From assembly GCA_019119935.1 (NCBI GenBank), contig DWWA01000002.1, positions 1-49,586 on the forward strand: a DNA stretch of 49,586 bases, written 5' to 3'. A program made the translations under genes and the position numbers. The notes beneath the pieces are model-generated. The model did no database searches. It had not been told where the DNA came from and was given only the letters and a program-made list of their open reading frames with translations. Source of the stretch: Candidatus Ruthenibacterium merdavium. Lineage in GTDB: Bacteria > Bacillota > Clostridia > Oscillospirales > Ruminococcaceae. Every line of letters begins with the position of its first letter. Positions within the stretch are counted from its first letter, which is position 1. Of the stretch, positions 42,301 to 49,586 are shown piece after piece.

Positions 42301-43805
42301 GCCTGATCTCTCCCCCGCCGCACCACGACATCTATTCCATTGAAGATTTGGCACAGCTGATTTACGACTTGAAAAATGCCAATGACCGAGCCGACATCAG
42401 CGTAAAGCTGGTTTCGGAGGCGGGTGTCGGCACTGTCGCCGCAGGCGTTGCCAAAGCGGGCGCGCAGGTCATTTTAGTGTCGGGCTATGACGGCGGCACA
42501 GGCGCTGCGCCCATCAGCTCAATTCATCACGCGGGCCTGCCGTGGGAGCTGGGCCTTTGTGAAGCACATCAAACGCTGATGCAAAACGGCCTGCGCCGCT
42601 CGGTGCGTTTGGAAACAGACGGCAAATTGATGACCGGGCGCGATGTTGCCATCGCCGCGCTGCTGGGTGCGGAGGAATTTGGCTTTGCCACCGCGCCCCT
42701 TGTCACATTGGGCTGTACCATGATGCGCGTTTGCAGCTTGGACACCTGCCCCATGGGGATCGCCACGCAAAACCCCGAGCTGAGAAAACGCTTTGCCGGA
42801 AAGCCGGAATATGTGGAAAATTTCATGCTGTTCATTGCGCAGGAATTGCGGGAATATATGGCAAAGCTGGGTGTGCGCACCGTGGAAGAAATGGTAGGAC
42901 ACACCGACCTTTTGTGTCAAAAGGCTGACAGCCCGCTGGATTTGAGCGCACTGCTGGCACAGCCCGGGGAAGGCCGCACCTTTGCCGAGCAAAACCGCTA
43001 TGATTTTGAGCTGGAAAAAACGCAGGACCATACACTGTTAACCCACAGCCGTGCCTTAAAGAAAGCGCTGGAAACCGGCAGTCCCTGCCGTTTGACAACG
43101 AGCCTGACGAACACCGACCGAACCTTCGGAACACAAATCGGTGCAGAATTAACGCGCCATTTCCCCGAGGGCTTACCTGACGACACAATTGCCATTGACT
43201 GCTACGGCGCAGGCGGCCAAAGCTTCGGCGCATTTTTGCCGCGCGGCATTACGCTGTCATTGCACGGCGATGCCAACGATTATTTTGGAAAAGGGCTTTC
43301 GGGCGGCAAGCTTTCCATCAGCCGTCCCCAGAACGCCCAATATTTTGCCGAAGATAATATCGCCGTCGGCAACGTCGCTTTCTACGGTGCCACCTCCGGC
43401 GAAGCCTATATCAACGGCGTGGCAGGCGAGCGCTTCTGCGTGCGAAATTCCGGCGCAACGGCCGTTGTCGAAGGTGTCGGCGAGCACGGATGCGAATATA
43501 TGACAGGCGGCTGTGTGCTTGTGCTGGGGCCGACGGGCAAAAACTTTGCGGCGGGCATGAGCGGAGGCATTGCCTTTGTGCTCGACGAGCACAATCGGCT
43601 TTATAAAAATTTGAACAGCGACATGGTGAGCATGGAAGAACCGGACGAAAACGACCGCAAAACCATTCAAAATCTGCTCCGGCGCCACGCTGCGGCAACA
43701 CAGTCTGAAAAAGCCAAAAAGATTTTGGAGCACTTTGGCGACTACGCCTGCAAATTCAAAAAAATCATTCCGTTTGAATACAAAAAAGCATTGCAGGGCG
43801 GCTAA
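39375..43805 (+). CDS. gltB: Glutamate synthase large subunit
   Basis: Makes two glutamates from glutamine and 2-oxoglutarate. It is 1476 residues. The class II glutaminase domain begins at HDNCGIGA with Cys17 as nucleophile, so a 16-residue propeptide is removed. A central domain follows, then the FMN synthase domain with KPGEGGHLPGKKV and LVSEAGVGTVAAGVAKA. The 3Fe-4S cysteines are in CTMMRVCSLDTCPMG. The C-terminal GxGxG-type beta-helix domain (YGAGGQSFGAF) closes it. GGGGGATGGGAAG precedes the ATG. It is followed by gltD and asnB on the same strand. Confidence 0.98.
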   Translation: MKQQNTLYHPSFEHDNCGIGAVVNVNGAQTHAVVDDALKIVETLAHRAGRDAEGTTGDGVGILTQIPHSFFAKECEALGFSLGAARQYGVGMFFLPKEELKLSRAKKMFETVAQKEGLSCLGWREVPCAKETLSQKALDAMPCIMQCFVKRPKEAVTDLDFDRRLYLVRRIFEQSAEEVYVPSLSCRTIVYKGMFLVTQLRLFYTDLQNKEFCSALALVHSRFSTNTVPSWHRAHPNRLMVHNGEINTIKGNADKMLAREEALHGGALSAEDLHRIFPVIDRSGSDSAMLDNTLEFLMMNGIELPLAVSIAIPEPWAHNAALSDEQRDFYQYYATMMEPWDGPASILFSDGDCMGAVLDRNGLRPSRYYITKDGRLILSSEVGVLNIPEETILKKDRLYPGKMLLVDLHAGKVLSDEEIKERYALAHPYGEWLSRNLVELKDLKIPNELVPKIDTEERARLQTVFGYTYEDYRDTVHAMALNGSEAIGAMGVDTPIAALSEHYQPLFGFFKQMFAQVTNPPIDSGKEKIVTSTTVYVGKTGNLFTPCAENCNVLKINNPILTDLDLLKIKHMNLPGFHVACVSTVFFKNTPIKEALEHLFIEVDKAYYDKANILILSDRGTDENHLALPSLLAVSAVHKHLVKTKKCTALSIILESGEPKGVHDFATLLGYGACAVNPYLAHSTIAGLIEDGLLEKDYYAAVQDYDRAVMNGIVKIAAKMGISTLQSYQGSQIFEALGLSKALIDDYFTGTVSRIGGLTLADIETALHRQHAKAFDPLGLKTDYTLPSIGRHKARSGGEVHRYHPQTIHLLQQSTRLSDYGLFKQYTEQVDGLGGSIRSLLDFVYPKEGISLDEVEPVESIVRRFKTGAMSYGSISQEAHEALAIAMNRLGGKSNSGEGGESDERLSEAGRTNGRSSAIKQVASGRFGVTSRYLVSAKELQIKMAQGAKPGEGGHLPGKKVYPWIAKTRHSTPGVSLISPPPHHDIYSIEDLAQLIYDLKNANDRADISVKLVSEAGVGTVAAGVAKAGAQVILVSGYDGGTGAAPISSIHHAGLPWELGLCEAHQTLMQNGLRRSVRLETDGKLMTGRDVAIAALLGAEEFGFATAPLVTLGCTMMRVCSLDTCPMGIATQNPELRKRFAGKPEYVENFMLFIAQELREYMAKLGVRTVEEMVGHTDLLCQKADSPLDLSALLAQPGEGRTFAEQNRYDFELEKTQDHTLLTHSRALKKALETGSPCRLTTSLTNTDRTFGTQIGAELTRHFPEGLPDDTIAIDCYGAGGQSFGAFLPRGITLSLHGDANDYFGKGLSGGKLSISRPQNAQYFAEDNIAVGNVAFYGATSGEAYINGVAGERFCVRNSGATAVVEGVGEHGCEYMTGGCVLVLGPTGKNFAAGMSGGIAFVLDEHNRLYKNLNSDMVSMEEPDENDRKTIQNLLRRHAAATQSEKAKKILEHFGDYACKFKKIIPFEYKKALQGG

Positions 43806-43865
43806 AGCCCGCTCTGCGGCATCCCTGTTCAAACGATGCTTCAATATTTTCGGGAGGGATTTCAC

Positions 43866-45347
43866 ATGGCAAAAGCAACGGGGTTTTTAGAGTATCCCGC
43901 AAAGCATAATCAAGGCGAAGAACCTCTGCACCGCATTCGCCATTTTAATGAGTTTCACACGCCGCTTCCCATGGAGGAGCGGCGCAAGCAGGCGGCACGC
44001 TGTATGGACTGCGGCGTTCCCTTTTGTCAGTCAGGTGAAACACTGTTTGGCATGACATCGGGCTGCCCTTTGCACAATTTAGTGCCGGAAATGAACGACC
44101 TTGTTTATCACGGCAATTTAAAACAAGCCTATTTTCGGCTGAGCAAAACACATTCTTTGCCGGAGTTTACCGCGCGTGTCTGCCCTGCTTTATGCGAAGC
44201 AGCCTGCACCTGCGCGGCTGCCGAAGGCGCGGTATGCACCAAAGACAACGAGCTGGCTGTCATCGAATATGCCTATGAAAACGGCCTTGTCACACCCGAC
44301 TTGCCTTTCACAAAAACCGGAAAAAGCATTGGCATTGTGGGCAGCGGCCCTGCGGGGCTTGCGGCGGCCATCTGGCTTAATCGCCGCGGACACACCGTCA
44401 CCGTTTACGAACAGCAGCCGCTGCCCGGCGGCCTTCTGCGCTACGGCATTCCCAACATGAAGCTGGATAAGCGCATCATTGACCGCCGCATTCAGCAAAT
44501 GGAGGCTTCCGGCATTGTATTTGTCTGCAATACGCGCATCGGCCGCGACATCAGCACCGTCCAGCTTTGCAAACGGCATGACCGGATTCTGTTGGCTATC
44601 GGGGCGGGTGTTCCGCGTGATATTAACGTACCCGGACGCGACAGCGCCAATATTTTCTTTGCGGTTGACTTTTTAAGCGATATTACCAAAAAGCTGGAGC
44701 ACAGCGATTATGAACCCGTCAGCTCTGACCTTGTGAAAGACAAAAATGTGCTGGTCATCGGCGGAGGTGATACAGGCAATGACTGCGTTGGGACTTGCGT
44801 TCGTTTAGGTGCAAAAAGCATCGTGCAGCTGGAAATGATGCCTTGCCTGCCCGAAGCGCGCAGCGCGGATAATCCGTGGCCGCAGTGGCCGCGCGTAAAA
44901 AAGACCGACTACGGCCAACAGGAAGCGGCGGCGGTATACGGTAGTGACCCCCGCATTTATCAAACGACGGTACAGCGCTTTTTATCGGATGAAAACGGCA
45001 ATGTGCACGCCGCTGTCACCGTATCGCTCGAAGCAAAAAAAGGCGAGGATGGCCGCTTGCACATGACGCCTGTTCCCGGCACAGAGCGGGAAATCCCGTG
45101 TGAGCTGGTTTTGATTGCCGCCGGGTTTACCGGGTGCGAGGAGCTATTGCCGAAACAGCTGGGCATTGAAATGGGCCCGCGGGGAACAATTCCCACTGAG
45201 CAGAAAACATATGAAACGAGCACCCAGCATGTGTTTGCCGCCGGGGATGCGCGCCGAGGGCAGTCGCTGGTGGTGTGGGCCATTGCAGAAGGAGAAAATG
45301 CTGCACGCGCCATCGACACTTCTTTAATGGGATACAGCAACTTATAA
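43866..45347 (+). CDS. gltD: Glutamate synthase small subunit
   Basis: Supplies electrons from NAD(P)H to GltB. The 493-residue sequence has an N-terminal iron-sulfur region (CMDCGVPFC; CPALCEAACTC), the FAD motif GIVGSGPAGLAAAIWL and the NADPH motif VLVIGGGDTGNDC. The final VFAAGDARRGQSLVVWAIAEG is typical. The start at 43866 has GGGAGGG eight bases before the ATG. It lies 60 bases after gltB with no terminator between, so they are co-transcribed. Confidence 0.97.
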   Translation: MAKATGFLEYPAKHNQGEEPLHRIRHFNEFHTPLPMEERRKQAARCMDCGVPFCQSGETLFGMTSGCPLHNLVPEMNDLVYHGNLKQAYFRLSKTHSLPEFTARVCPALCEAACTCAAAEGAVCTKDNELAVIEYAYENGLVTPDLPFTKTGKSIGIVGSGPAGLAAAIWLNRRGHTVTVYEQQPLPGGLLRYGIPNMKLDKRIIDRRIQQMEASGIVFVCNTRIGRDISTVQLCKRHDRILLAIGAGVPRDINVPGRDSANIFFAVDFLSDITKKLEHSDYEPVSSDLVKDKNVLVIGGGDTGNDCVGTCVRLGAKSIVQLEMMPCLPEARSADNPWPQWPRVKKTDYGQQEAAAVYGSDPRIYQTTVQRFLSDENGNVHAAVTVSLEAKKGEDGRLHMTPVPGTEREIPCELVLIAAGFTGCEELLPKQLGIEMGPRGTIPTEQKTYETSTQHVFAAGDARRGQSLVVWAIAEGENAARAIDTSLMGYSNL

Positions 45348-45353
45348 AAGAAA

Positions 45354-45403
45354 ATCGGCTTGCGGAAAAGCGCTGAGAATACAGCACCTTTCCGCAAGCC
45401 GAT
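45354..45403 (+). promoter_or_regulatory. Perfect 15-bp hairpin between gltD and asnB
   Basis: ATCGGCTTGCGGAAA pairs exactly with TTTCCGCAAGCCGAT around 20 bases. That loop itself holds GCTG-[AGAATA]-CAGC. There is no T-run on the plus strand. It ends 11 bases before the asnB ribosome site. It could tune asnB expression or stabilise the upstream mRNA. The inner six-base loop has A1 but A, not G, at position 4. Confidence 0.6.
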
Positions 45404-45424
45404 GGCAAAAAGGAGAGAATCACG

Positions 45425-47005
45425 ATGTGTACCATTTTGTACTATGGCGGCCAGCTTTCTGCGGCACAGGTGCACGCGCACCTGATGGCTGCGCCGCACC
45501 GCGGGCCGGATGGCGCGCGCGTTTTAGACACCGGCCTTGGCTGGCTGGGCTTTGCCCGTCTTGCCATTATGGGCTTAGAAGAAAGCGGCATGCAGCCCTT
45601 TGTGCAAAACGGCTGCATGGCAGTTTGCAACGGCGAAATTTACGGCTTTCGGCGGCTGAAAGAGGAGCTTTTTCAGCGCGGCTACCGCTTTTTGAGCGGC
45701 TCGGACTGTGAGGTTCTTTTGCCGCTGTATCAAGAATATGGGCTTGAAATGTTTCGCCACCTTGACGCGGAATTTGCCTGTGTGATTGTTGACCCTAACA
45801 ATAACCGCGTGATTGCTGCGCGTGACCCCATCGGCATTCGCCCGCTTTACTACGGCTATTCTTCCGACGGCATCATTTCCTTTGCCAGCGAACCGCAAAA
45901 CCTGCTCGGGCTGGTGCAAACCATTCTCCCCTTCCCTCCGGGGCGCTATTACTGCAACGGCACGTTTCACACTTATGCCAATGTTTCGCAGGCTGAGCGG
46001 TTTATCCACGAGGATGAAGCCGTTGTCACCGCACAAATTCACGATTTACTGACAAAAGCAGTGTTAAAACGTCTCGACTCCGATGCACCGCTTGGCTTTT
46101 TGCTTTCCGGCGGCTTAGACTCCAGCTTGGTGTGCGCCATTGCCGCAAAACACAGTACAAAGCCGATTCGCACCTTTGCCATCGGCATGGAGCATGACGC
46201 CATCGACTTAAAATATGCTGCGCAAACAGCGGCGCATATTGGCGCGGAACATACGGAAATCATCATCACGCGCGAGGACGTTCTTTCTCATTTGGAAGAA
46301 GTCATCCGCGCACTGGCTACTTACGATATTACTACCATACGCGCCTCCATGGGCATGTATCTGCTGTGCAAAGCCATCCATGAACAAACCGACTTAAAAG
46401 TATTATTAACGGGTGAGGTGTCCGACGAGCTGTTCGGCTATAAATACACCGATTTTGCACCGGATGCACCGTCTTTTTATGCGGAATCGCAAAAACGTGT
46501 GCGTGAGCTTCACGCCTATGATGTACTTCGTGCCGACCGTTGTTTAGCGGCTAACAGCTTAGAGGCGCGCGTACCGTTTGGCGATTTGGATTTTGTGCGG
46601 TATGTCATGTCAATTGATCCTTACCAAAAGATGAACCATCACCAAAAGGGCAAGTACCTTTTGCGCAAAGCATTTGAAAACGATCACCTTCTGCCGGATG
46701 AAATTTTATGGCGTGAAAAGGCTGCGTTCAGCGATGCTGTTGGCCACAGCCTTGTGGACGACTTAAAGCAATACGCGGAAGAAACCTACACCGACGAAGA
46801 ATTTTCAAAGCTTTGCCTGCAATATGATGATGCTGCACCGTTTACAAAGGAAAGCCTTCTGTACCGGGAAATTTTTGAACGCTATTATCCCGGACAGTCG
46901 GGCATGATTCCCGGCTTTTGGATGCCGAATCAAGCGTGGGAGGGCTGCCGTGTTAACGACCCCAGCGCCCGTGTGCTTTCCAATTACGGCGCAAGCGGAC
47001 AATAA
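45425..47005 (+). CDS. asnB: Asparagine synthetase, glutamine-hydrolysing
   Basis: Makes asparagine from aspartate, ATP and glutamine. It is 526 residues. The class II glutaminase begins with Cys2 as nucleophile (MCTILYY), with HRGPDG and NGEIYGFRRL for glutamine binding. The synthetase domain has the PP-loop LLSGGLDSSLVC near residue 225 and GEVSDELFGYKY near 330. AAGGAG lies nine bases before the ATG. It is the third gene of the gltB-gltD-asnB run and is followed by a terminator. Confidence 0.97.
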   Translation: MCTILYYGGQLSAAQVHAHLMAAPHRGPDGARVLDTGLGWLGFARLAIMGLEESGMQPFVQNGCMAVCNGEIYGFRRLKEELFQRGYRFLSGSDCEVLLPLYQEYGLEMFRHLDAEFACVIVDPNNNRVIAARDPIGIRPLYYGYSSDGIISFASEPQNLLGLVQTILPFPPGRYYCNGTFHTYANVSQAERFIHEDEAVVTAQIHDLLTKAVLKRLDSDAPLGFLLSGGLDSSLVCAIAAKHSTKPIRTFAIGMEHDAIDLKYAAQTAAHIGAEHTEIIITREDVLSHLEEVIRALATYDITTIRASMGMYLLCKAIHEQTDLKVLLTGEVSDELFGYKYTDFAPDAPSFYAESQKRVRELHAYDVLRADRCLAANSLEARVPFGDLDFVRYVMSIDPYQKMNHHQKGKYLLRKAFENDHLLPDEILWREKAAFSDAVGHSLVDDLKQYAEETYTDEEFSKLCLQYDDAAPFTKESLLYREIFERYYPGQSGMIPGFWMPNQAWEGCRVNDPSARVLSNYGASGQ

Positions 47006-47022
47006 TTTGCCTTTCTCCTTTT

Positions 47023-47061
47023 GCGGAACGTGGGAACCCTCCTCCCCCGTTCCGCTTTTTT
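47023..47061 (+). terminator. Intrinsic terminator of gltB-gltD-asnB
   Basis: GCGGAACG pairs with CGTTCCGC around a 17-base loop, followed by six Ts. It lies 18 bases past the asnB stop. Confidence 0.92.
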
Positions 47062-47121
47062 ATTTCAGCTTCGGAAACTTTTTCTCTAAAAGCATGTAAA
47101 GCAATAAAGAAAGACAAACAA

Positions 47122-47151
47122 AAACCCCCGCAGACCATTCTGCGGGGGTTT
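47122..47151 (-). terminator. Terminator of the split tRNA gene
   Basis: AAACCCCCGCAG pairs perfectly with CTGCGGGGGTTT. On the minus strand a T-run follows. It lies directly downstream of the tRNA 3' fragment and belonged to the complete tRNA gene. Confidence 0.85.
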
Positions 47152-47156
47152 CTCTC

Positions 47157-47195
47157 TGGCGGAGAGTTAGGGATTTGAACCCTAGGTACAAGTCT
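47157..47195 (-). pseudogene. 3' fragment of a tRNA gene (probably Ser), att core
   Basis: On the minus strand the T-arm TAGGG-TTCAAAT-CCCTA is followed by the acceptor strand ACTCTCC, discriminator G and CCA. No 5' half occurs nearby; the sequence beyond 47195 does not fold as a tRNA. The acceptor GGAGAGT-type stem and discriminator G fit tRNA-Ser best. This is the usual scar of integration at a tRNA 3' end. Confidence 0.8.
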
Positions 47196-47220
47196 AATAT
47201 AAAGCTGTTTTTTTAACTCA

Positions 47221-47247
47221 CTGTGCTTTCACTGTGCTTTTGCCGTG
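47221..47247 (+). repeat. Arm-site-like repeats, cluster 1
   Basis: CTGTGCTTT occurs twice 11 bp apart (47221 and 47232), followed by a weaker TGCCGTG. The same pattern recurs on the other side of the integrase gene at 48411. Tyrosine integrases bind such short repeats. Confidence 0.55.
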
Positions 47248-47252
47248 TTTTT

Positions 47253-48278
47253 TTATAGTTCACAGGCATTTAAAGCGCACGCTGCTTCCATCAGTTTTTT
47301 ATTCCTTAACTCGGCGTAAATGTCCATTGTAGTGGAGAGTTGTGCGTGGCCTAACAGCCCTTGCGCGGTCTTTTCGGGGATACCCGCTTCAAAGCACAGT
47401 GTGGCAAAGGCGTGGCGCAGCTGGTGGGGCGTTACGGTTAGGCCCGTCTGTTTGTGGTAACGCTTCACAAGGCAATCGAAACTTTTATGTGTCATTGGTG
47501 CTGTGCCACCGAACACAAAGTTCTCATCTGCGCCTCGGTACTTTTCCAACACATCCTGTAAGCGGTCAAGATAAATCACATCTCTCTTGCCTGCTTCTGT
47601 TTTAGGTTCTTTGAACCTTCCCACATTACTATCAGCAAAATAGAGCGACCTGCGCACATGGATAAGCGCAGACTTAACGTCTATATCTTTCCATTGAAGA
47701 GCAAGTGCTTCTCCCCTGCGCAGTCCTGTATACATTAGGAAATAAAAGAGCAAGCCATCTTTCGTGTCCTTGTGCTGCTTAATTATTTCTATCTCTGAGC
47801 AAAGCGGCATTTTTCGTTTCTCTTTTGGCAATCCATCCGGGATATGAACTAGTACGGCAGGATTTGCACTCAAGTTATGATTTTCACACGCCCATGAGAA
47901 AACGCCGGCAGCAACAATTAAGTGATTGGCAACAGTTTTTCGCGCATAACCGCGCCGTGCCAGCGAATCCAGCCAGCCGCGTACCTGCGTAGCGGTAATA
48001 TCCTTGATAGGCATTTCTCCAAAACGGTCAATTGCTCGCACCATTGCTGTACGATAACCACCTACCGTATTCGGGGAAAGGCGACTTTCTTTGTACGCCC
48101 ACCACTCGTTTGCCATCTCTTCGAACGTATGCCCTTTTTCAACTTTCTCTTGAAACGCGGCAATCTTCCTTATAATCTCCGCTTCCGTCTTTCCGCGGAA
48201 TACGTAACGCTTTCCGTTGATTGTAAGCTTCTTTTCCATCAGCCCATCCGGGCGCACATATGGCTTTTTCTTTGCCAC
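47253..48278 (-). CDS. int: Tyrosine recombinase / integrase
   Basis: A 341-residue phage-type integrase that inserts and excises the element. The catalytic residues are Arg187 (TGLRRGEAL), His285 and Arg288 (TPHQLRH), His311 (LLGHAQ) and nucleophile Tyr321 (MDIYAE). An N-terminal arm-binding domain (residues 1-45, Tn916-like AP2 type) and a core-binding domain (about 50-145) precede them. The start is the GTG at 48278 with AAAGGGTG upstream. It reads toward the tRNA fragment 58 bases away, the common position for an att-proximal integrase. Confidence 0.95.
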   Translation of the reverse strand: MAKKKPYVRPDGLMEKKLTINGKRYVFRGKTEAEIIRKIAAFQEKVEKGHTFEEMANEWWAYKESRLSPNTVGGYRTAMVRAIDRFGEMPIKDITATQVRGWLDSLARRGYARKTVANHLIVAAGVFSWACENHNLSANPAVLVHIPDGLPKEKRKMPLCSEIEIIKQHKDTKDGLLFYFLMYTGLRRGEALALQWKDIDVKSALIHVRRSLYFADSNVGRFKEPKTEAGKRDVIYLDRLQDVLEKYRGADENFVFGGTAPMTHKSFDCLVKRYHKQTGLTVTPHQLRHAFATLCFEAGIPEKTAQGLLGHAQLSTTMDIYAELRNKKLMEAACALNACEL

Positions 48279-48410
48279 TTACATTCACCCTTTCACACTC
48301 CCTATTTTCTCTGAATTCATGTTTATCTTAGGAGATTTTGCTTGCCGATTATACCAAACAAGCATTTACAAAGTCAAGGCTGGCACAGCTTGGTCAGATG
48401 GTGAAACCTC
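48279..48410. other. Promoter region of the integrase, no gene
   Basis: This short AT-rich spacer lies upstream of the integrase. No consensus promoter was picked with confidence, and a 73-codon plus-strand frame has no ribosome site. No excisionase gene is visible. Confidence 0.4.
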
Positions 48411-48440
48411 CTGTGCTTCTGCTGTGCTTTTGCTGTGACA
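48411..48440 (+). repeat. Arm-site-like repeats, cluster 2
   Basis: CTGTGCTT occurs at 48411 and 48422 and CTGTGACA at 48433, spaced exactly 11 bp apart, in the same orientation as the cluster at 47221. One helical turn between copies suits cooperative protein binding. Confidence 0.55.
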
Positions 48441-48548
48441 TTTTAGTCAATTTTTTGTAGAAAAAAATACCGAGAGGAGATGACGAAGCTTGAACATTTA
48501 ATTGATTCTTTTTCTTTGTTTTAGTAGAATAAAGGAGGTAAGAAATCT

Positions 48549-49586
48549 ATGGCAATGAAGTACAACGATGCCGTCAGGCTTTATCACAGCATGCTTGACA
48601 GGCTTCAGGATGTACAAGAATGGCAGAAATTTTTAAGTGCTGCCGCAACACTGTATAAGTACCCATTTACAGATCAGGTGATGATATACGCACAGCGGCC
48701 CGATGCTGCGGCGGTGGCAAGTTTCGACCTTTGGACAAAAACAATGCGTCGTTCCGTTAAACCGGGAACGAGCGGCATTGCGCTGTTTAACCATTTGGGT
48801 CAAGATACAAAGCTGAAATATGTATTTGATATTTCAGATACTGTCGGCACTCAAAATTCACTGCTTCCCAACCCATGGCGGCTGCGGCAGTCTGACACTG
48901 AACGGCTGGCAGAGAAATTAAGCAGCGCTTACCATATTCCGAAGCAGCCGTCAGCGGCGCAGCAGGTTGCACTGAGATGCAGAAAAATCTGCACCGAAAG
49001 CTTCCGAGAATTGCTTTCTGAAGAATGGTTTGAAGCCGCAGATGTGAAACAGGCGGTATCCTCGGCTGTCAGAAGTGTGGTTTTGCAGAGATGCTCATTG
49101 CAGTTTTCTCAGAGAGTATATCTGCCCGATGAAATCAGCCAAGAGTTATTGGCAGAAATCGGTACTGCGGTACAAACAATCAGCAGACAAATATTAACCG
49201 AGGTTAGTGATATTGTAAAAGAAGGGAGAAAACAACATGAGTTCAGAGAAACCGAAGTCATTCGCAGAGGAGATGGGTGTGAAGTACATCAAGAAGGGGG
49301 ATTACTACTACCCCGACCTGATTCCGGACGACTTGCCGCCGGAGCCGCCGCTGGGGAAATTCGGCGAGATGAAGGCTCGTTATTTACTGGAGTACAAGCC
49401 CGTGAAACACGCCGTAATGCTGACGAATCGAACATTGTATCCATATTTACTCCAAGTGGACAAGGAAGCGGAGGAAATGCTGGAAAGGCTAATCAAGCAA
49501 ATGGCGAAAGAAGAGGGCGTAACAGAAAGCATGAAGAGCACGGACATGCTTGGTTGGGTCGGCAAGATGAACAACATCAAGAGCCG
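48549..49586 (+). CDS. ICE-type helicase/ArdC-like protein, N-terminal part
   Basis: An open frame of 346 codons continuing past the right edge. The start ATG has AAAGGAGG ten bases upstream. The first 85 residues (WQKFLSAAATLYKYPFTDQV, then AQRP, then the segment RRSVKPGTSGIALF) match the ArdC-like start of the very large SNF2/DEAD helicases in clostridial conjugative elements. The role in the element is probably protection or processing of transferred DNA. The last third, rich in Gly, Arg and Ala, overlaps tnpV in another frame. It may therefore be a genuine linker or a truncated gene, and the helicase domain itself is not in view. Confidence 0.7.
   Translation, partial: MAMKYNDAVRLYHSMLDRLQDVQEWQKFLSAAATLYKYPFTDQVMIYAQRPDAAAVASFDLWTKTMRRSVKPGTSGIALFNHLGQDTKLKYVFDISDTVGTQNSLLPNPWRLRQSDTERLAEKLSSAYHIPKQPSAAQQVALRCRKICTESFRELLSEEWFEAADVKQAVSSAVRSVVLQRCSLQFSQRVYLPDEISQELLAEIGTAVQTISRQILTEVSDIVKEGRKQHEFRETEVIRRGDGCEVHQEGGLLLPRPDSGRLAAGAAAGEIRRDEGSLFTGVQARETRRNADESNIVSIFTPSGQGSGGNAGKANQANGERRGRNRKHEEHGHAWLGRQDEQHQEP
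49237..49586 (+). CDS. tnpV: TnpV family protein, N-terminal part
   Basis: Starts at an ATG with GGGAG eight bases upstream and runs past the right edge, 116 codons visible. The pattern of KKGDYYYPDLIP, then LGKFGEMKARYLLEYKP, NRTLYPYLLQVDKEAEEML and MLGWVGKMNNIK is the TnpV family core in order. TnpV is found in clostridial transposons and integrative elements and its function is unknown. It lies in the +1 frame relative to the helicase-like gene, which stays open alongside. It may mark a nested transposon or a real overlapping gene. Confidence 0.8.
   Translation, partial: MSSEKPKSFAEEMGVKYIKKGDYYYPDLIPDDLPPEPPLGKFGEMKARYLLEYKPVKHAVMLTNRTLYPYLLQVDKEAEEMLERLIKQMAKEEGVTESMKSTDMLGWVGKMNNIKS

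Larger units (their letters stand above)
47157..49586. mobile_element. Left end of an integrative element inserted in a tRNA gene
   Basis: The element begins at a tRNA 3' fragment and carries, in order, a tyrosine integrase pointing outward, repeats that look like integrase arm sites, an ICE-type ArdC/helicase protein and TnpV. It runs past the right edge. The rebuilt complete tRNA and the other att site should lie at the far end. Cargo and conjugation genes are not in view. Confidence 0.82.

Noticed and set aside
45354-45403. The asnB leader as a fifth ANTAR site
   Set aside because: The six-base loop AGAATA lacks G at position 4 and there is no terminator downstream, so I did not count it.

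Overview
The window looks like a chromosome segment of an anaerobic Gram-positive Clostridia, probably Oscillospirales or Ruminococcaceae-like. The grounds are class III fructose-bisphosphatase, type III plus type I glutamine synthetases, an ANTAR antiterminator, a T-box in front of alaS, a TPP riboswitch in front of thiT, rubredoxin, a DUF3793/flavodoxin pair, consensus sigma-A promoters and strong AGGAGG ribosome sites. This placement is inference from gene content. Both ends are accessory DNA and the middle is conserved core.

Layout. (1) 1-2640 is the end of a mobile element: a structured, apparently non-coding stretch, a 67-aa protein, TnpW and a large serine recombinase. (2) 2650-2950 is a rearranged tRNA-Ala locus: a consensus promoter, a 24-bp tRNA 5' remnant, then the intact gene bracketed by a 15-bp inverted repeat. 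(3) 3.1-13 kb holds prs, an iron-type DUF3793-flavodoxin operon with two palindromic operators, NADH oxidase, an fbp-deoD-cdd operon, a PflX-like radical SAM protein and a low-GC lipoprotein-like hydrolase. (4) 13.2-20.9 kb is alaS (T-box)-hinT-apt-comEC-holA-rnmV on the minus strand. (5) 20.9-27.6 kb holds a GH3 glucosidase, rarA, an esterase, rubredoxin and glyA. (6) 27.9-30.2 kb holds nth, TPP-thiT and a cytidylate-kinase-like gene.

(7) 30.2-47.0 kb is a nitrogen-assimilation block and the most interesting part. The order is pyrG-glnA-ANTAR regulator-wbuX-hisF2-hisH2 on the minus strand, then glnN, and on the plus strand gltB-gltD-asnB. Almost every enzyme makes or consumes glutamine. Four leaders (pyrG, wbuX, glnN, gltB) carry a small hairpin with a six-base loop having A at position 1 and G at position 4. 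Each overlaps the 5' arm of an intrinsic terminator, which is the architecture of ANTAR antitermination. The regulator encoded in the same block has a degenerate receiver domain lacking the phospho-acceptor Asp. My reading is a local ANTAR nitrogen regulon that has recruited an orphan sugar-amidation trio (WbuX-HisF2-HisH2) with no sugar-nucleotide genes nearby.

(8) 47.16 kb to the right edge is the start of an integrative element inserted into the 3' end of a tRNA gene, probably tRNA-Ser. It has a tyrosine integrase, arm-like repeats, the N-terminal part of an ICE-type helicase/ArdC-like protein, and a TnpV gene in an overlapping frame. Both of the last two run off the window.
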